From: Enterococcus viikkiensis
GTDB lineage: Bacteria; Bacillota; Bacilli; Lactobacillales; Enterococcaceae
Reading direction: 5' to 3'
DNA length: 64,000 nucleotides
NCBI RefSeq assembly: GCF_005405345.1
Contig: NZ_BJDW01000008.1
Location: forward strand, 18,252 to 82,251
Part shown: positions 43,386-52,228 of the stretch, in pieces
How the letters are laid out: each line of letters starts with the position of its first letter
Numbering within the stretch: position 1 is the stretch's first letter
Program-made: the position numbers and the translations under genes
Notes under the pieces: model-generated
What the model was told of the DNA's origin: nothing
Seen by the model: only the letters and a program-made list of their open reading frames with translations
Databases searched by the model: none

Positions 43386-45839
43386 ATGTCTAAAAAAATT
43401 GTCATTATTGGTGGTGTTGCCGGTGGTGCAACTGCTGCGACTAGACTCAGAAGATTAAATGAAAAGGACGAAATTATTCTTTTTGAAAAAGGGGAATATA
43501 TCTCATTTGCTAATTGTGGTCTGCCTTATCACGTAGGAGGCACGATTCAAAATCGTGAAGATCTTTTATTACAAACCGTAGAGGGAATGAGCGAACAATA
43601 CAATTTAGATATTCGTAATTTTTCCGAAATTACAGCGATTGATCCTCAGAAAAAAACCGTTTCTGTTTTAAATCATCAAACAAAAGAAACCTATGTAGAG
43701 ACGTTTGACAAATTAATTATTTCAACAGGAGCAAAAGCAATTATTCCTCCAATTGAAGGGTTCGAACAAGCAAAAAATGTTTTTAGTTTACGAAATATTC
43801 CTGACATGGATCGAATCAAAAACTACATTGAAAAAGAAAAAGTGAAGGAAGCAACGATTGTCGGCGGAGGTTTCATTGGATTAGAAATGATGGAAAACCT
43901 GATTGATTTAGGAATTCATGTGAATCTTGTAGAAATGTCTTCTCAAGTTATGCCAAACATTGATTTTGAGTTAGCTCAAATTCTTCATGCCCAAATAAAC
44001 CTGCACGGCGTCAATTTGATCCTAAATGATGGTTTAAAGGTTTTCTCAAAGCAAGGAAATGAACTTATCCTAACGAGTGGGAGAACCGTAAAATCTGATT
44101 TAACCCTTCTTTCTATAGGGGTGGTCCCTGAAAGCTCTTTAGCAAAAGAATCAGGCATCGCTATCGGACTTCGTGGTGCCATCAAAGTAAATAAGAAATT
44201 AGAAACGAACTATCCAGATATATATGCAATAGGAGATGTGATTGAAGTAACTGATTTTGTTAATCAACAACAGACAATAATCCCTTTAGCTTGGCCAGCA
44301 AATCGACAAGGAAGACTTGTAGCAGACATTATTAACGGGCTTGATGTCGCATATCCTGGAACTCAAGGGACTTCTGTCGCCAAAGTATTCGAGCTAACAG
44401 CTGCTTCTACTGGAAATTCTGAGAATACTCTGAAACGATTAGGCATTGATTACAAAAGCATTCATATTCACCCAAATTCACATGCCAGTTACTATCCAGA
44501 TGCTAGCCCAATCGCTCTAAAGCTATTGTTTTCTCCAGACGGAAAAATATTAGGATCTCAAGCAGTTGGAACAGACGGCGTGGAGAAACGAATTGATGTT
44601 ATTTCAACGGCAATGAAGTTTGGTGCAAAAGCGGATCAATTGGCTTCTATTGAATTAGCTTACGCTCCGCCCTATTCTAGTGCGAAAGATCCAGTGAATA
44701 TGCTAGGTTATACTGCGGATAATCTATTGAATCAAAAGGTAGAAACATTTGACTGGCAAGAGATTCCTAATCTTCTTGAAAAAAATGCCTATCTACTAGA
44801 TGTACGAGAAGAATTTGAATTGGCAACGGGTGAGCTACCTACTAGCCATGTCATTCCTTTAGCGAAACTTCGTTCTAGGATCAATGAGGTTCCTAAAGAT
44901 CAAACAATCTACGTTTATTGTCAGGTCGGCCAACGAGGATATAATGCCGCACGGATTTTAATGCAACATGGTTACTCTGTTAAAAATCTAGATGGCGGTT
45001 TTAAAACATACAAACAAGCAACTTATCGCCTAAGCACACCAAAGACTACCATCGTAAGCAGCAAAAAAAATGATTTAGTTTCAGTTGAATCAAGTAAACC
45101 TCTCTCTATTGATGCTTGTGGCCTACAATGTCCAGGGCCTATTTTAAAAGTAAAAGAAACGATCGATACAATGAGTAACGGAGAGACACTAGAAATCCAA
45201 GCTAGTGATTTTGGATTCATCACAGATATTGAAGCTTGGTGTAAAAACACTGGTAACACCCTGGTTGACAATCAATTGATTGGTTCTAAAGTAGTTGCTA
45301 AAATTACCAAAGGAATAGCAACCGTAAACGAAGTAGAACCTCATTCACTTCCCCCTGAAGGAGTGCTTCATGAAACAAAAAATGGTGCGACGATGGTTGT
45401 TTTTAGTGGCGACTTAGATAAGGCCCTTGCTTCAATGATTATTGCTACTGGTGCGGCAGCTATGGGTAAAGAAGTCACTATTTTCTTCACATTCTGGGGT
45501 CTAAGTATTTTGAAAAAACAAAAAATAAAGAAACGTGGGATGGCAAAAATGTTTGATCTTATGCTCCCAAATAGTGCTAAAAGTCTATCTATTTCAAAAA
45601 TGAATATGATGGGTATGGGCTCTAAAATGATGCAAAATGTAATGAAACAAAAAAATGTTGATTCCCTCGAAGTAATGATTGAAAAAGCAAATAACCTAGG
45701 CATCAAATTTATTGCTTGTACAATGAGTATGGACATCATGGGTATTGATCGTTCCGAATTATTCGATTTTGTGGAGTATGGTGGTGTCGCAACGTATCTT
45801 GGTGATAGTGAGCGTGCGAACTTGAATTTGTTTATTTAA
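43386..45839 (+). CDS. Four-domain fusion: CoA-persulfide reductase, rhodanese, TusA, DsrE-like
   Basis: An 817-residue multidomain sulfur-transfer enzyme. Order: FAD/NAD(P)H disulfide-reductase (1 to about 450; Cys44 in SFANCGLPYH; GGGFIGLEMMENL), rhodanese (about 465-550; IYVYCQVGQRG), TusA-like (about 573-645; CGLQCPGP starting at 578), and a C-terminal DsrE/F-like domain (about 668-817; Cys778 in KFIACTMSMD). Each domain carries its cysteine, so a sulfur relay within one chain is plausible. Start 43386 follows TAGGAG. It is divergent from the cst operon and under the same operators. Confidence 0.92.
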   Translation: MSKKIVIIGGVAGGATAATRLRRLNEKDEIILFEKGEYISFANCGLPYHVGGTIQNREDLLLQTVEGMSEQYNLDIRNFSEITAIDPQKKTVSVLNHQTKETYVETFDKLIISTGAKAIIPPIEGFEQAKNVFSLRNIPDMDRIKNYIEKEKVKEATIVGGGFIGLEMMENLIDLGIHVNLVEMSSQVMPNIDFELAQILHAQINLHGVNLILNDGLKVFSKQGNELILTSGRTVKSDLTLLSIGVVPESSLAKESGIAIGLRGAIKVNKKLETNYPDIYAIGDVIEVTDFVNQQQTIIPLAWPANRQGRLVADIINGLDVAYPGTQGTSVAKVFELTAASTGNSENTLKRLGIDYKSIHIHPNSHASYYPDASPIALKLLFSPDGKILGSQAVGTDGVEKRIDVISTAMKFGAKADQLASIELAYAPPYSSAKDPVNMLGYTADNLLNQKVETFDWQEIPNLLEKNAYLLDVREEFELATGELPTSHVIPLAKLRSRINEVPKDQTIYVYCQVGQRGYNAARILMQHGYSVKNLDGGFKTYKQATYRLSTPKTTIVSSKKNDLVSVESSKPLSIDACGLQCPGPILKVKETIDTMSNGETLEIQASDFGFITDIEAWCKNTGNTLVDNQLIGSKVVAKITKGIATVNEVEPHSLPPEGVLHETKNGATMVVFSGDLDKALASMIIATGAAAMGKEVTIFFTFWGLSILKKQKIKKRGMAKMFDLMLPNSAKSLSISKMNMMGMGSKMMQNVMKQKNVDSLEVMIEKANNLGIKFIACTMSMDIMGIDRSELFDFVEYGGVATYLGDSERANLNLFI

Positions 45840-45841
45840 AC

Positions 45842-45878
45842 AGTAGCGGCTGAATATTGGTTCAGCCACTACTTTTTC
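45842..45878 (+). terminator. Terminator of the fusion gene
   Basis: AGTAGCGGCTGAA/TTCAGCCACTACT stem with one bulge, T5. Confidence 0.85.
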
Positions 45879-45879
45879 A

Positions 45880-45962
45880 ATCCACTTGAGTATACCGTTG
45901 TACTGTTCAGTTTGATTGAATTCAATAATTTTTTGTTTAAAAGCTTCTTCATATCGAGTCAT
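45880..45962 (-). mobile_element. IS3-family OrfA N-terminal fragment
   Basis: ATG 45962 begins MTRYEEAFKQKIIEFNQTEQ, resembling the first 20 residues of IS3-type OrfA transposases, then decays. It marks the right border of the persulfide island. Confidence 0.5.
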
Positions 45963-46337
45963 AAAAATTTAGCTTGTTGTACCACTTAATTGTTTCAAAT
46001 ACACCGAACATTGGAGAATAGCGACCTCCTACTCTTCCTGTCGATGTAGCGTCCGCCGCAAGCGACTACTTAGCCATTGGCTTGGAATTATGGCTTTCTA
46101 TTTAAAGAAAATCACCAGTTAAATCCAAAAATGACCGATCTAGCTATCGTCTAGTACAAAGACACGCTGATTGTTCGGGATTGTTAGTCTAAAGACGTCG
46201 GGTTTCAAATCCGATTCTCGTTGAAATAAAATGAACATGGCAAACAATACAAATGGACAGCTTCTCAAGAAAATTTAATCCACGAATTCCCGTAAATGTG
46301 TTACACTCAGACAAACACAAAAAAGAGGAGAATTCCT
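45963..46337. other. Intergenic debris upstream of thyA
   Basis: About 375 bp. The minus strand holds a short peptide stretch ending FETIKWYNKLNFYDS that faintly recalls an IS3 OrfB tail. A GGGTTTCAAATCC sequence near 46200-46212 looks like a T-arm, but no cloverleaf can be built. The right part holds the thyA promoter (TGTTACACT). Confidence 0.3.
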
Positions 46338-47213
46338 GTGACTGAATATACTGGCTTCGACAAAATTTATCGCGATATTGTGATGGAAATCATTGAGAAG
46401 GGCACCGACCAAGACCCGGCTTTAGTTCGTGCGAAATACGCAGACGGCACGCCCGCTCCGACACGCTTTATCCAAGGAGTCAATTTTAAAATCACCCCGG
46501 CTGACGGTATTCCGATCTTAAAATCAAAACGCGTGTTCCAAAAAACGCCGTTAGTCGAATTAGAATGGATTTGGCAAGAATTATCCAACGATGTGACTTG
46601 GCTGCAAGACCATAAATGTAAGGTCTGGAACGAATGGGTCGATGAAAATAACACTATCGGCAAAGCCTATGGCTACCAATTAGCCAAGAAATGCCGCAAG
46701 CTTCCTACTCATGATGAAAAATTAAACCAAGTCGAATATGTTTTACATCAATTAGAAAATAATCCCGGCTCACGCCGCATCATGACCAGCCTTTGGGATG
46801 TCGATGATCTGGATGAAATGACTTTAGAACCGTGTGTTTGGGCGACCAACTGGAAAGTCAATAATGGCGTCCTTGACCTGCATGTTAAACAGCGCTCAGC
46901 TGATATGGCTTTAGGAAATCCTTTCAACGTCTATCAGTACGCCGTCTTACATCGATTGATTGCCGACCAGCTAGACTTTGAACTAGGTACGATGCACTGG
47001 TGTATCGATGACGCGCATGTCTACGATCGCCACATTGATGTTTTAAAAGACCAATTGTCACAAGGCGTGCCAGCGAGCGAACCAACCTTAATCTTGCCTG
47101 CAAAAATAGATGAACATGGCAACACGCGCTCCTTCTTTGAGCGTCGTTTGTCCGATGTAAAATTGGAGAACTACGAGAATAACGGTGTGTTTAAATACGA
47201 AATCGCCGAATAA
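46338..47213 (+). CDS. thyA: Thymidylate synthase, phage phi3T/B. subtilis ThyA type
   Basis: A 291-residue dUMP C-methylase that makes dTMP using methylene-tetrahydrofolate. Catalytic Cys166 is in LEPCVW, the QRSADMALGNPFNVYQY block binds nucleotide and folate, and the arginine pair is in PGSRRIMTSLW. Spacing and internal features resemble B. subtilis ThyA and phage phi3T rather than the E. coli class. Start is GTG 46338 with AGAGGAG upstream; earlier in-frame codons lack a site. No dihydrofolate reductase gene follows. Monocistronic. Confidence 0.9.
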   Translation: MTEYTGFDKIYRDIVMEIIEKGTDQDPALVRAKYADGTPAPTRFIQGVNFKITPADGIPILKSKRVFQKTPLVELEWIWQELSNDVTWLQDHKCKVWNEWVDENNTIGKAYGYQLAKKCRKLPTHDEKLNQVEYVLHQLENNPGSRRIMTSLWDVDDLDEMTLEPCVWATNWKVNNGVLDLHVKQRSADMALGNPFNVYQYAVLHRLIADQLDFELGTMHWCIDDAHVYDRHIDVLKDQLSQGVPASEPTLILPAKIDEHGNTRSFFERRLSDVKLENYENNGVFKYEIAE

Positions 47214-47216
47214 AAT

Positions 47217-47266
47217 AAACCAGTGAATCACCCCTCTATTTTGGGGAAGGTTCGCTGGTTTTTTAA
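47217..47266 (+). terminator. Terminator of thyA
   Basis: AAACCAGTGAATC ... GGTTCGCTGGTTTTTT with an inner CCCC/GGGG stem. Confidence 0.88.
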
Positions 47267-47270
47267 TTCG

Positions 47271-47385
47271 TTTGTATAGACGAAGAAATTCGGTCGTCCC
47301 ATGTCCCCTCTGCCTCAAAAGATTACTTGACGGAAATCCATTTACCAATTGGCGCTGCTATCTTACTTGATAAAGATAAGTTATA
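47271..47385 (+). pseudogene. C-terminal remnant of a GyrI-like (effector-binding) domain protein
   Basis: About 38 codons, DEEIRSSHVPSASKDYLTEI followed by HLPIG and a TAG, resembling the tail of AraC-effector/GyrI-like domains. No upstream part remains. Low certainty. Confidence 0.4.
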
Positions 47386-47574
47386 GGGGGTAAAAAATCC
47401 AAAAACATTAGATCTGATTGTCAACTGTCGTCATTTCCCGCATTCGGGAATGTATAGCATAGGGAGTTGCTTGTTAACAAGAAGAGCTTCCTTTGTATTT
47501 TCAAGTTGTTTAAATGTCTTTATTTTCCAATCATCCTTATAATAAATAAGAAGTAACTATTAGGAGGGGTTTAG
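47386..47574. other. proC upstream region
   Basis: AT-rich, includes a CCCGCATTCGGG short dyad at 47438-47449 and AGGAGGGG just before proC. No gene seen. Confidence 0.3.
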
Positions 47575-48354
47575 ATGAAAATCGGTATTTTTGGTCTTGG
47601 ACAAATGGGCAGCGCAATGATTCGCGGCTATCTGCGGGCAAATACGCTCAGTCCTGAAAATGTGTTAGTAAAAGGTGGCCGTAGTCAGACTGCCAAAAAG
47701 GTCTCAGATTCATTAGGATTGACCTTAATCAACAATTTAACAGAACTAGCTGAAACATCATTGATTTTGATTGCCACCAACCCAGCCAGTGTCTTAGCTG
47801 TTTTAGACTCTTTACCAGAAGAAGTGACAGCTAAACGTATCCCGATCGTGTCTGTCGCTGGCGGTGTGTCACTTGATGAAATGGGCGCTGTCTTAGGTGC
47901 CGACTACCCGCTCGCTCACAGTATTCCCAACACTGCAGTTGAGGTAAATCAAGGCGTCTTAGGCATCGCGTACGCTGAAGGACTATCAGCGGACGCTAAA
48001 AAGACCATTTCAGAGCTACTTACACCATTGGGAAAATTATTTGAAACACAGGAAGAGACTTTAGGCGTGATCGGCTCTGTCGGTGGCAGCGCACCCGCGT
48101 TTGTGGATGTTTTTATTGAGGCACTCTCTGATGCAGCCGTCCTTTACGGCATCGATCGAAAATCCTCTTATCAAATCGTGGAGCAAATGATCAAAGGCTC
48201 CGCCGAACTAGCGTTAGAAACCGGAAAGCACCCAGCCGAGCTTAAAGACGGCGTCACCTCTCCCGGTGGTACAACGATCAAGGGCATCGCTGCTTTGGAA
48301 GCAAATGGTTTTCGTCATGCGGTAATCGAAGCCGTCAAACAGACGATGAGTTAA
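47575..48354 (+). CDS. proC: Pyrroline-5-carboxylate reductase
   Basis: A 259-residue enzyme for the last step of proline biosynthesis (P5C + NAD(P)H to L-proline). N-terminal IGIFGLGQMGSAMIRGYL is the dinucleotide fold; the C-terminal conserved DGVTSPGGTTIKGI, substrate-binding signature of ProC, is complete. Start follows AGGAGGGG. proA/proB are not present. Monocistronic. Confidence 0.93.
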   Translation: MKIGIFGLGQMGSAMIRGYLRANTLSPENVLVKGGRSQTAKKVSDSLGLTLINNLTELAETSLILIATNPASVLAVLDSLPEEVTAKRIPIVSVAGGVSLDEMGAVLGADYPLAHSIPNTAVEVNQGVLGIAYAEGLSADAKKTISELLTPLGKLFETQEETLGVIGSVGGSAPAFVDVFIEALSDAAVLYGIDRKSSYQIVEQMIKGSAELALETGKHPAELKDGVTSPGGTTIKGIAALEANGFRHAVIEAVKQTMS

Positions 48355-48369
48355 TTTTATTTAACCAAC

Positions 48370-48407
48370 AAACCCCTTTCGATTATAAAAAATCGAAAGG
48401 GGTTTTT
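48370..48407 (+). terminator. Terminator of proC
   Basis: AAACCCCTTTCGATT/AATCGAAAGGGGTTT perfect stem, T5. Confidence 0.92.
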
Positions 48408-48644
48408 CGGTTTCTAATCCTAAAACATATCTAAATAAACCTTTAAACAACATTCGTTTCATATGGATTATATTTTATTCTCGAAGTATGATTGAAACAA
48501 ATAACTTTCCGGACGGTTGATCACACAATGAATAACAGAATAACGCTAAAAGAGCATTTTTTCTACTACTTAAAAAAACTAGTGAAAATCTACCCAAGCT
48601 TGATCTTTATTAAGATGGCCATTCAACAAAAAGGGAGAGCAGCA

Positions 48645-48800
48645 ATGATCGATAATTACACTAATGTTGATAATAAGCTGGGTTTTTTCTTATGTATGGC
48701 TGCGATCTTGATTATCGGCTTCCTACTGGTCCTCTTTTTATGCACACTCACTGGCTATCTTTCTAGTCGTTTAAAAAATTGGCGAAGGACCCTTAACTGA
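48645..48800 (+). CDS. Small single-pass membrane protein
   Basis: A 51-residue ORF from ATG 48645 with AAGGGAGAG upstream. One TM helix (about 12-36; FFLCMAAILIIGFLLVLFLC) then RLKNWRR basic tail. The frame is open upstream to 48492 without a clear site. Family not recognised; could be a small regulator or toxin-like peptide, but nothing shows that. Confidence 0.45.
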   Translation: MIDNYTNVDNKLGFFLCMAAILIIGFLLVLFLCTLTGYLSSRLKNWRRTLN

Positions 48801-48803
48801 GAA

Positions 48804-48842
48804 CACAAAAGCCCTACTCCTAGCCGAGTAGGGCTTTTGTGT
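48804..48842. terminator. Bidirectional terminator
   Basis: ACACAAAAGCCCTACTC/GAGTAGGGCTTTTGTGT, 17-bp perfect stem. Confidence 0.93.
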
Positions 48843-48940
48843 CGCAAGTCATTTTCATTTATAGCATAGATGTTTATTTAACTCTAGTCTCTTATTCGTT
48901 GAATAGTCTCGATCCAATTCCAAAAATCTTTCTCCAAAAC

Positions 48941-49372
48941 TTATTTCGACTCATCCAAAAACTGCTGTTGAACCATCTTCATAATGTCCGCTTCCGTTAA
49001 CTTCTTAGTCTCGTTGGCAAATTCATAGTAGGCGGGTTTTTGGTCATAATACACCTCGACTTCTAATGTTGCCTCCCCTTGGTCCTCAAACAAATCAATC
49101 GGGATATTATAAGAGTCATTGGCGATTAGATGATAAAAAAGATTCGAGCCGCAACTTGAACAAAAGCCTCTTTCTGCCCACTCAGAAGAACGGTATCTAG
49201 AAACAAAATCTTCGCCATTAATCGTGACATTCTCTCCTGAACCTGCAGCTACCGTTAACAGTGGCCCTGATCCCCAGCGTCGGCACATTGAACAATGGCA
49301 AGCGCCGACCTCAGAATGAAACGCCTCTACTTCGATTGACACTTTTCCACACAAACATTTCGCTGTTGTCAT
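48941..49372 (-). CDS. GFA (CENP-V/Mss4-like) domain protein
   Basis: A 143-residue zinc protein of the glutathione-dependent formaldehyde-activating-like family: CLCGKVSIEV, CHCSMCRRW and FCSSCGSNLFYH carry the Cys ligands (Cx1C, CxCx2C, Cx2C). Start 49372 follows TAGGAGGAG. In most bacteria the function is unknown; formaldehyde chemistry is an old assignment from one family member. Confidence 0.85.
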   Translation of the reverse strand: MTTAKCLCGKVSIEVEAFHSEVGACHCSMCRRWGSGPLLTVAAGSGENVTINGEDFVSRYRSSEWAERGFCSSCGSNLFYHLIANDSYNIPIDLFEDQGEATLEVEVYYDQKPAYYEFANETKKLTEADIMKMVQQQFLDESK

Positions 49373-49444
49373 TAGATCTCCTCCTAATTTGTAAAATTTT
49401 TTTTCTTCATGTTCAACATTATTATCTGGTAACGAATCCAGCAA

Positions 49445-49682
49445 CGCTTAAAAATAATTTGACTCATCGGTATTAAAATAATCATACCAAGTTTCTAAAG
49501 TGTTTGCTTGAAAAATATTCAACCGCTCGGTAAGCTGTCTCGGTCACGGTAACCAGCATTTTATTCTTTTCCGTTTTGGGATACATGTGAACGTTTGCGC
49601 CGCCTTATGTACGGGCAGAAATGAACCGACGGATACAGAACCTGGCTAATTGGTAGGATAATAATTACCTAAAACTTTTCTA
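49445..49682. other. Gene debris
   Basis: Minus-strand open stretches near 49450-49620 (LVTVTETAYRAVEYF in one frame, FQANTLETWYDYFNTDES in the next) look like one protein tail broken by a frameshift. Family unrecognised. Confidence 0.3.
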
Positions 49683-49722
49683 CAAAAAAAACAGCACTCG
49701 CAATATATACGAGTGCTGTTTT
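49683..49722 (-). terminator. Terminator of the lipoprotein gene
   Basis: AACAGCACTCG/CGAGTGCTGTT with T8 on the minus strand. Confidence 0.9.
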
Positions 49723-49726
49723 CATT

Positions 49727-50407
49727 TTATTCATTGACGATTGCGGCATAGCCGTTTTTCAGCTCTTGGTTTCCGGTTTCCTGCAAATGAAAAGCATGGT
49801 CGTTCATCCCTTGATTTTGCATAGAAACTAAAACGACCGGTTGTTGATTATGGAAAGCAAAAAAGTAGACATGATTGTCCATCCGTCCGCGATTTTCCGC
49901 ATCAGAATAGACCGCTATAACAGAATATTCCGCTGATGAGGTGCCATCTACTGACCACGCTGCTGTCACAGGTTGGTTGTTCACCGATAATGGCATTTCT
50001 GATCCACCGATTACACCATCTGGTAATTGCAACCCATAGAAATTCACATTATTTCCTGGCGTATATTCCTTATAGGATTGACCCATCGCTTGTTCCCAAG
50101 AGCTAATGAATCCTTGTAATTCACCTGACTTAGTCGTATTCCACGTTCCAGCAGTGCTAACTTCTGACGCTGCCGCCGATTCTTCGGTTTGACTGATTGG
50201 AGAAGTGCTGCTAGTCGTCTGACTCGTTGAACTACTTGTAGAGTGTGTTGAGGTGCTGTTTGAACTGCTTTCTTTTGTAGAACGAACCTGTGCAACTTGG
50301 CTCGTAGCTTCTGTGGATGAATGTGCCGCTTTTGACTCATTGCTTTTACATCCAGTAAATGCTGTTATTGAAAATAATAATACCATCCCAAATAATGCTT
50401 TCTTCAT
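49727..50407 (-). CDS. DUF4767-like lipoprotein
   Basis: A 226-residue surface lipoprotein. Signal peptide MKKALFGMVLLFSITAFTGC (lipobox AFTGC, lipidated Cys20), Ser/Thr/Glu-rich linker (about 25-90), and a globular C-terminal domain (about 92-226; GELQGFISSWEQAMGQSYKEY ... NFYGLQLP) matching DUF4767. Function unknown. Monocistronic, neighbour of a second lipoprotein with the same layout. Confidence 0.8.
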   Translation of the reverse strand: MKKALFGMVLLFSITAFTGCKSNESKAAHSSTEATSQVAQVRSTKESSSNSTSTHSTSSSTSQTTSSTSPISQTEESAAASEVSTAGTWNTTKSGELQGFISSWEQAMGQSYKEYTPGNNVNFYGLQLPDGVIGGSEMPLSVNNQPVTAAWSVDGTSSAEYSVIAVYSDAENRGRMDNHVYFFAFHNQQPVVLVSMQNQGMNDHAFHLQETGNQELKNGYAAIVNE

Positions 50408-50615
50408 GGGATCACTCCTTCCATTTAGCTAAATGAAAGTATAGCAAATGTGATATTTTAAAATAAAATTATGGCAAATCATTTAGCTGATTGTTAGTCA
50501 GTTTTATTTAAGGTGAAAGGAATCCATCATGAACAACACCGACACGTTGTAGTTCACGTTTTAACACAGTTCAACTGCCCTTTTTAACAGCCGCTACGCT
50601 CAGCGGGAACCGCCA

Positions 50616-51395
50616 TCAATAAGATTGAATCAATTCTGTTACTTTCTCTTGCGCCGCTTGATCCTCTGAAACTTGGAAATTTAAATCCGGTGTGTAGCTC
50701 CCTTGGCTCCCGTCATCCGCATATTCCCCAAATCCCGTGTTGGTACTTACCGGCATCCCATTGCCTGTTTTTAATTCATAAACAACGCCATTATCCCCTA
50801 ACAAATATTTACTGACCGGTTTAGTATGATCTAGCTTAACCGAATAATTGGCCGCAAAAGAATCCGCAAACAATTCTTGTCTACCGATACCACCATCTTT
50901 CGCGGTATAAAAAATACAACCACCGATCGCACGAATCGGAAACGCATTTTTCCCAGGCCTATTATTGTTTTGGACTTGGACTTGCCCATCCGGCGTGTTA
51001 GCGTACCAGTCGCCCTGTCCAGCTGCACCATGATCAAAGAACCATTCGCTGACCGCCATATTCCCGATTGCCGCGCGCTGACTCGCCCAATTTAGAAACG
51101 CCCGATTGATTTGATTTCTTTGTGCGTCATTGAGCTGGGCGCCTTTACTTGCAACATTAGCTGGTTGACTCGTTGTTTCTTCCGTCGTTGCCAATGATTG
51201 ATTTGTTGATGTGGTTGTTTCTGAAGTCGATGAAACACTCGTTGACGAAGTTGTTTGCGAAGTTGAGGAACTACTCGTTGAGGATACCGTTGCTGTACTA
51301 CTTGAAGCTGAATCTTCCTTTCCTTCTGTTGAACCGCATCCTGCTAATAAAAATACTGAAAAAAGACCCACTACCAAATACCTGCTTCTTTTCAT
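50616..51395 (-). CDS. Lipoprotein with Ser/Thr linker and unknown C-terminal domain
   Basis: A 259-residue lipoprotein: signal peptide with lipobox LLAGC (Cys20), Ser/Thr-rich linker (about 30-85) and C-terminal domain containing FLNWASQRAAIGNMAVSEWF and FFDHGAAGQGDWYANTPDG. The domain is not one I can name with certainty. Architecture suggests a paralogous pair with the gene at 49727. 208 bp separate the genes; each has its own ribosome site. Confidence 0.7.
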   Translation of the reverse strand: MKRSRYLVVGLFSVFLLAGCGSTEGKEDSASSSTATVSSTSSSSTSQTTSSTSVSSTSETTTSTNQSLATTEETTSQPANVASKGAQLNDAQRNQINRAFLNWASQRAAIGNMAVSEWFFDHGAAGQGDWYANTPDGQVQVQNNNRPGKNAFPIRAIGGCIFYTAKDGGIGRQELFADSFAANYSVKLDHTKPVSKYLLGDNGVVYELKTGNGMPVSTNTGFGEYADDGSQGSYTPDLNFQVSEDQAAQEKVTELIQSY

Positions 51396-52029
51396 TATGA
51401 TCCCTCCAAAATGAATGACATTCTTTCTTATTTAAGAAGAAAATGACTTCCATTTATTATCGTCTAGACTAACTTTATCACGAAATGAATAACAAAAAAA
51501 GATAGAAAAAATTTCAATGAAACCACGTTTGCGACTGCAAAAGAAAGGAACAAAAGGGATCTTGAAAGTACCAAACTTTTCGACAATACTATTTTTTAAG
51601 TAGATTTGTTTGATGAGCTAAGATTTGATTCGTTCCTTTTTAAAAATTATCCTTAATAGTTTTAGTAGGAAAATTCTGATTTAAGATGCTCTCTTTTGAA
51701 ACAACTGTCTGAACAGACCATTCAGCTGGATTCAGCTCAACAATCATCTATTTGAAATTTTCTTCGGACCGGCTCATAACATCCATCCTCTCATAGATAA
51801 GTTTTATTTATTTTTATCTCTACGAAAAGCTGTCTAAGATTTGATACTAAATACCAAGTACACACTAAGAATAATTTCTAGACGACTTAAATTGATATTA
51901 ATTCATCTCAAAACTAAATCTGTGAAAAATAACAGAGAGATCATTTTAGAGAATAAAGCATAATTTTTGCTATGCCAACGTTTCAAACTGTTAATAGTAG
52001 CACATGTTTTAAATGAATTCATTAAGTGG
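51396..52029. other. AT-rich region without an intact gene
   Basis: About 630 bp of AT-rich sequence with stops in all frames. Includes an OrfA-like remnant at 51690-51777. The promoter of the lipoprotein must lie near 51400-51480. Confidence 0.35.
51690..51777 (-). mobile_element. Possible IS OrfA N-terminal remnant
   Basis: Minus-strand ATG 51777 encodes MSRSEENFK, a stop (CAG to TAG), then MIVELNPAEW, resembling the start of IS3-type OrfA proteins. Short and decayed. Confidence 0.35.
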
Positions 52030-52037
52030 AAGTTTTT

Positions 52038-52226
52038 AATGAACGAGGCTTAGATTTGATGACACGTACAAAATTTATTTTACCAAAGTCGTAAAAAAAT
52101 ACGGAATTCACTTTAAAATGACGGCAAAAAATGATAACTTAGCACAATCTAACGCAGAAATGTAAAATAGCGAATACGAGACTTTTAATACCAAAGAGGT
52201 ATTCATGAAGGACTGCCTTACTCGAT
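52038..52226 (+). pseudogene. DinJ/RelB-type antitoxin remnant
   Basis: One frame reads YKIYFTKVVKKYGIHFKM ... NLAQSNAEM, a stop, then NSEYETFNTKEVFMKDCL. This matches the C-terminal half of DinJ antitoxins (GI-F and the final TFN-EE segment). An upstream GLDL-like piece is in another frame. At least one stop and one frameshift. Confidence 0.55.
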
Positions 52227-52228
52227 GA

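Noticed and set aside
46150..46235. A tRNA-like T-arm (GGGTTTCAAATCC)
   Set aside because: The loop has one base too many, and no acceptor stem, D-arm or anticodon arm can be built; probably chance or deep decay.
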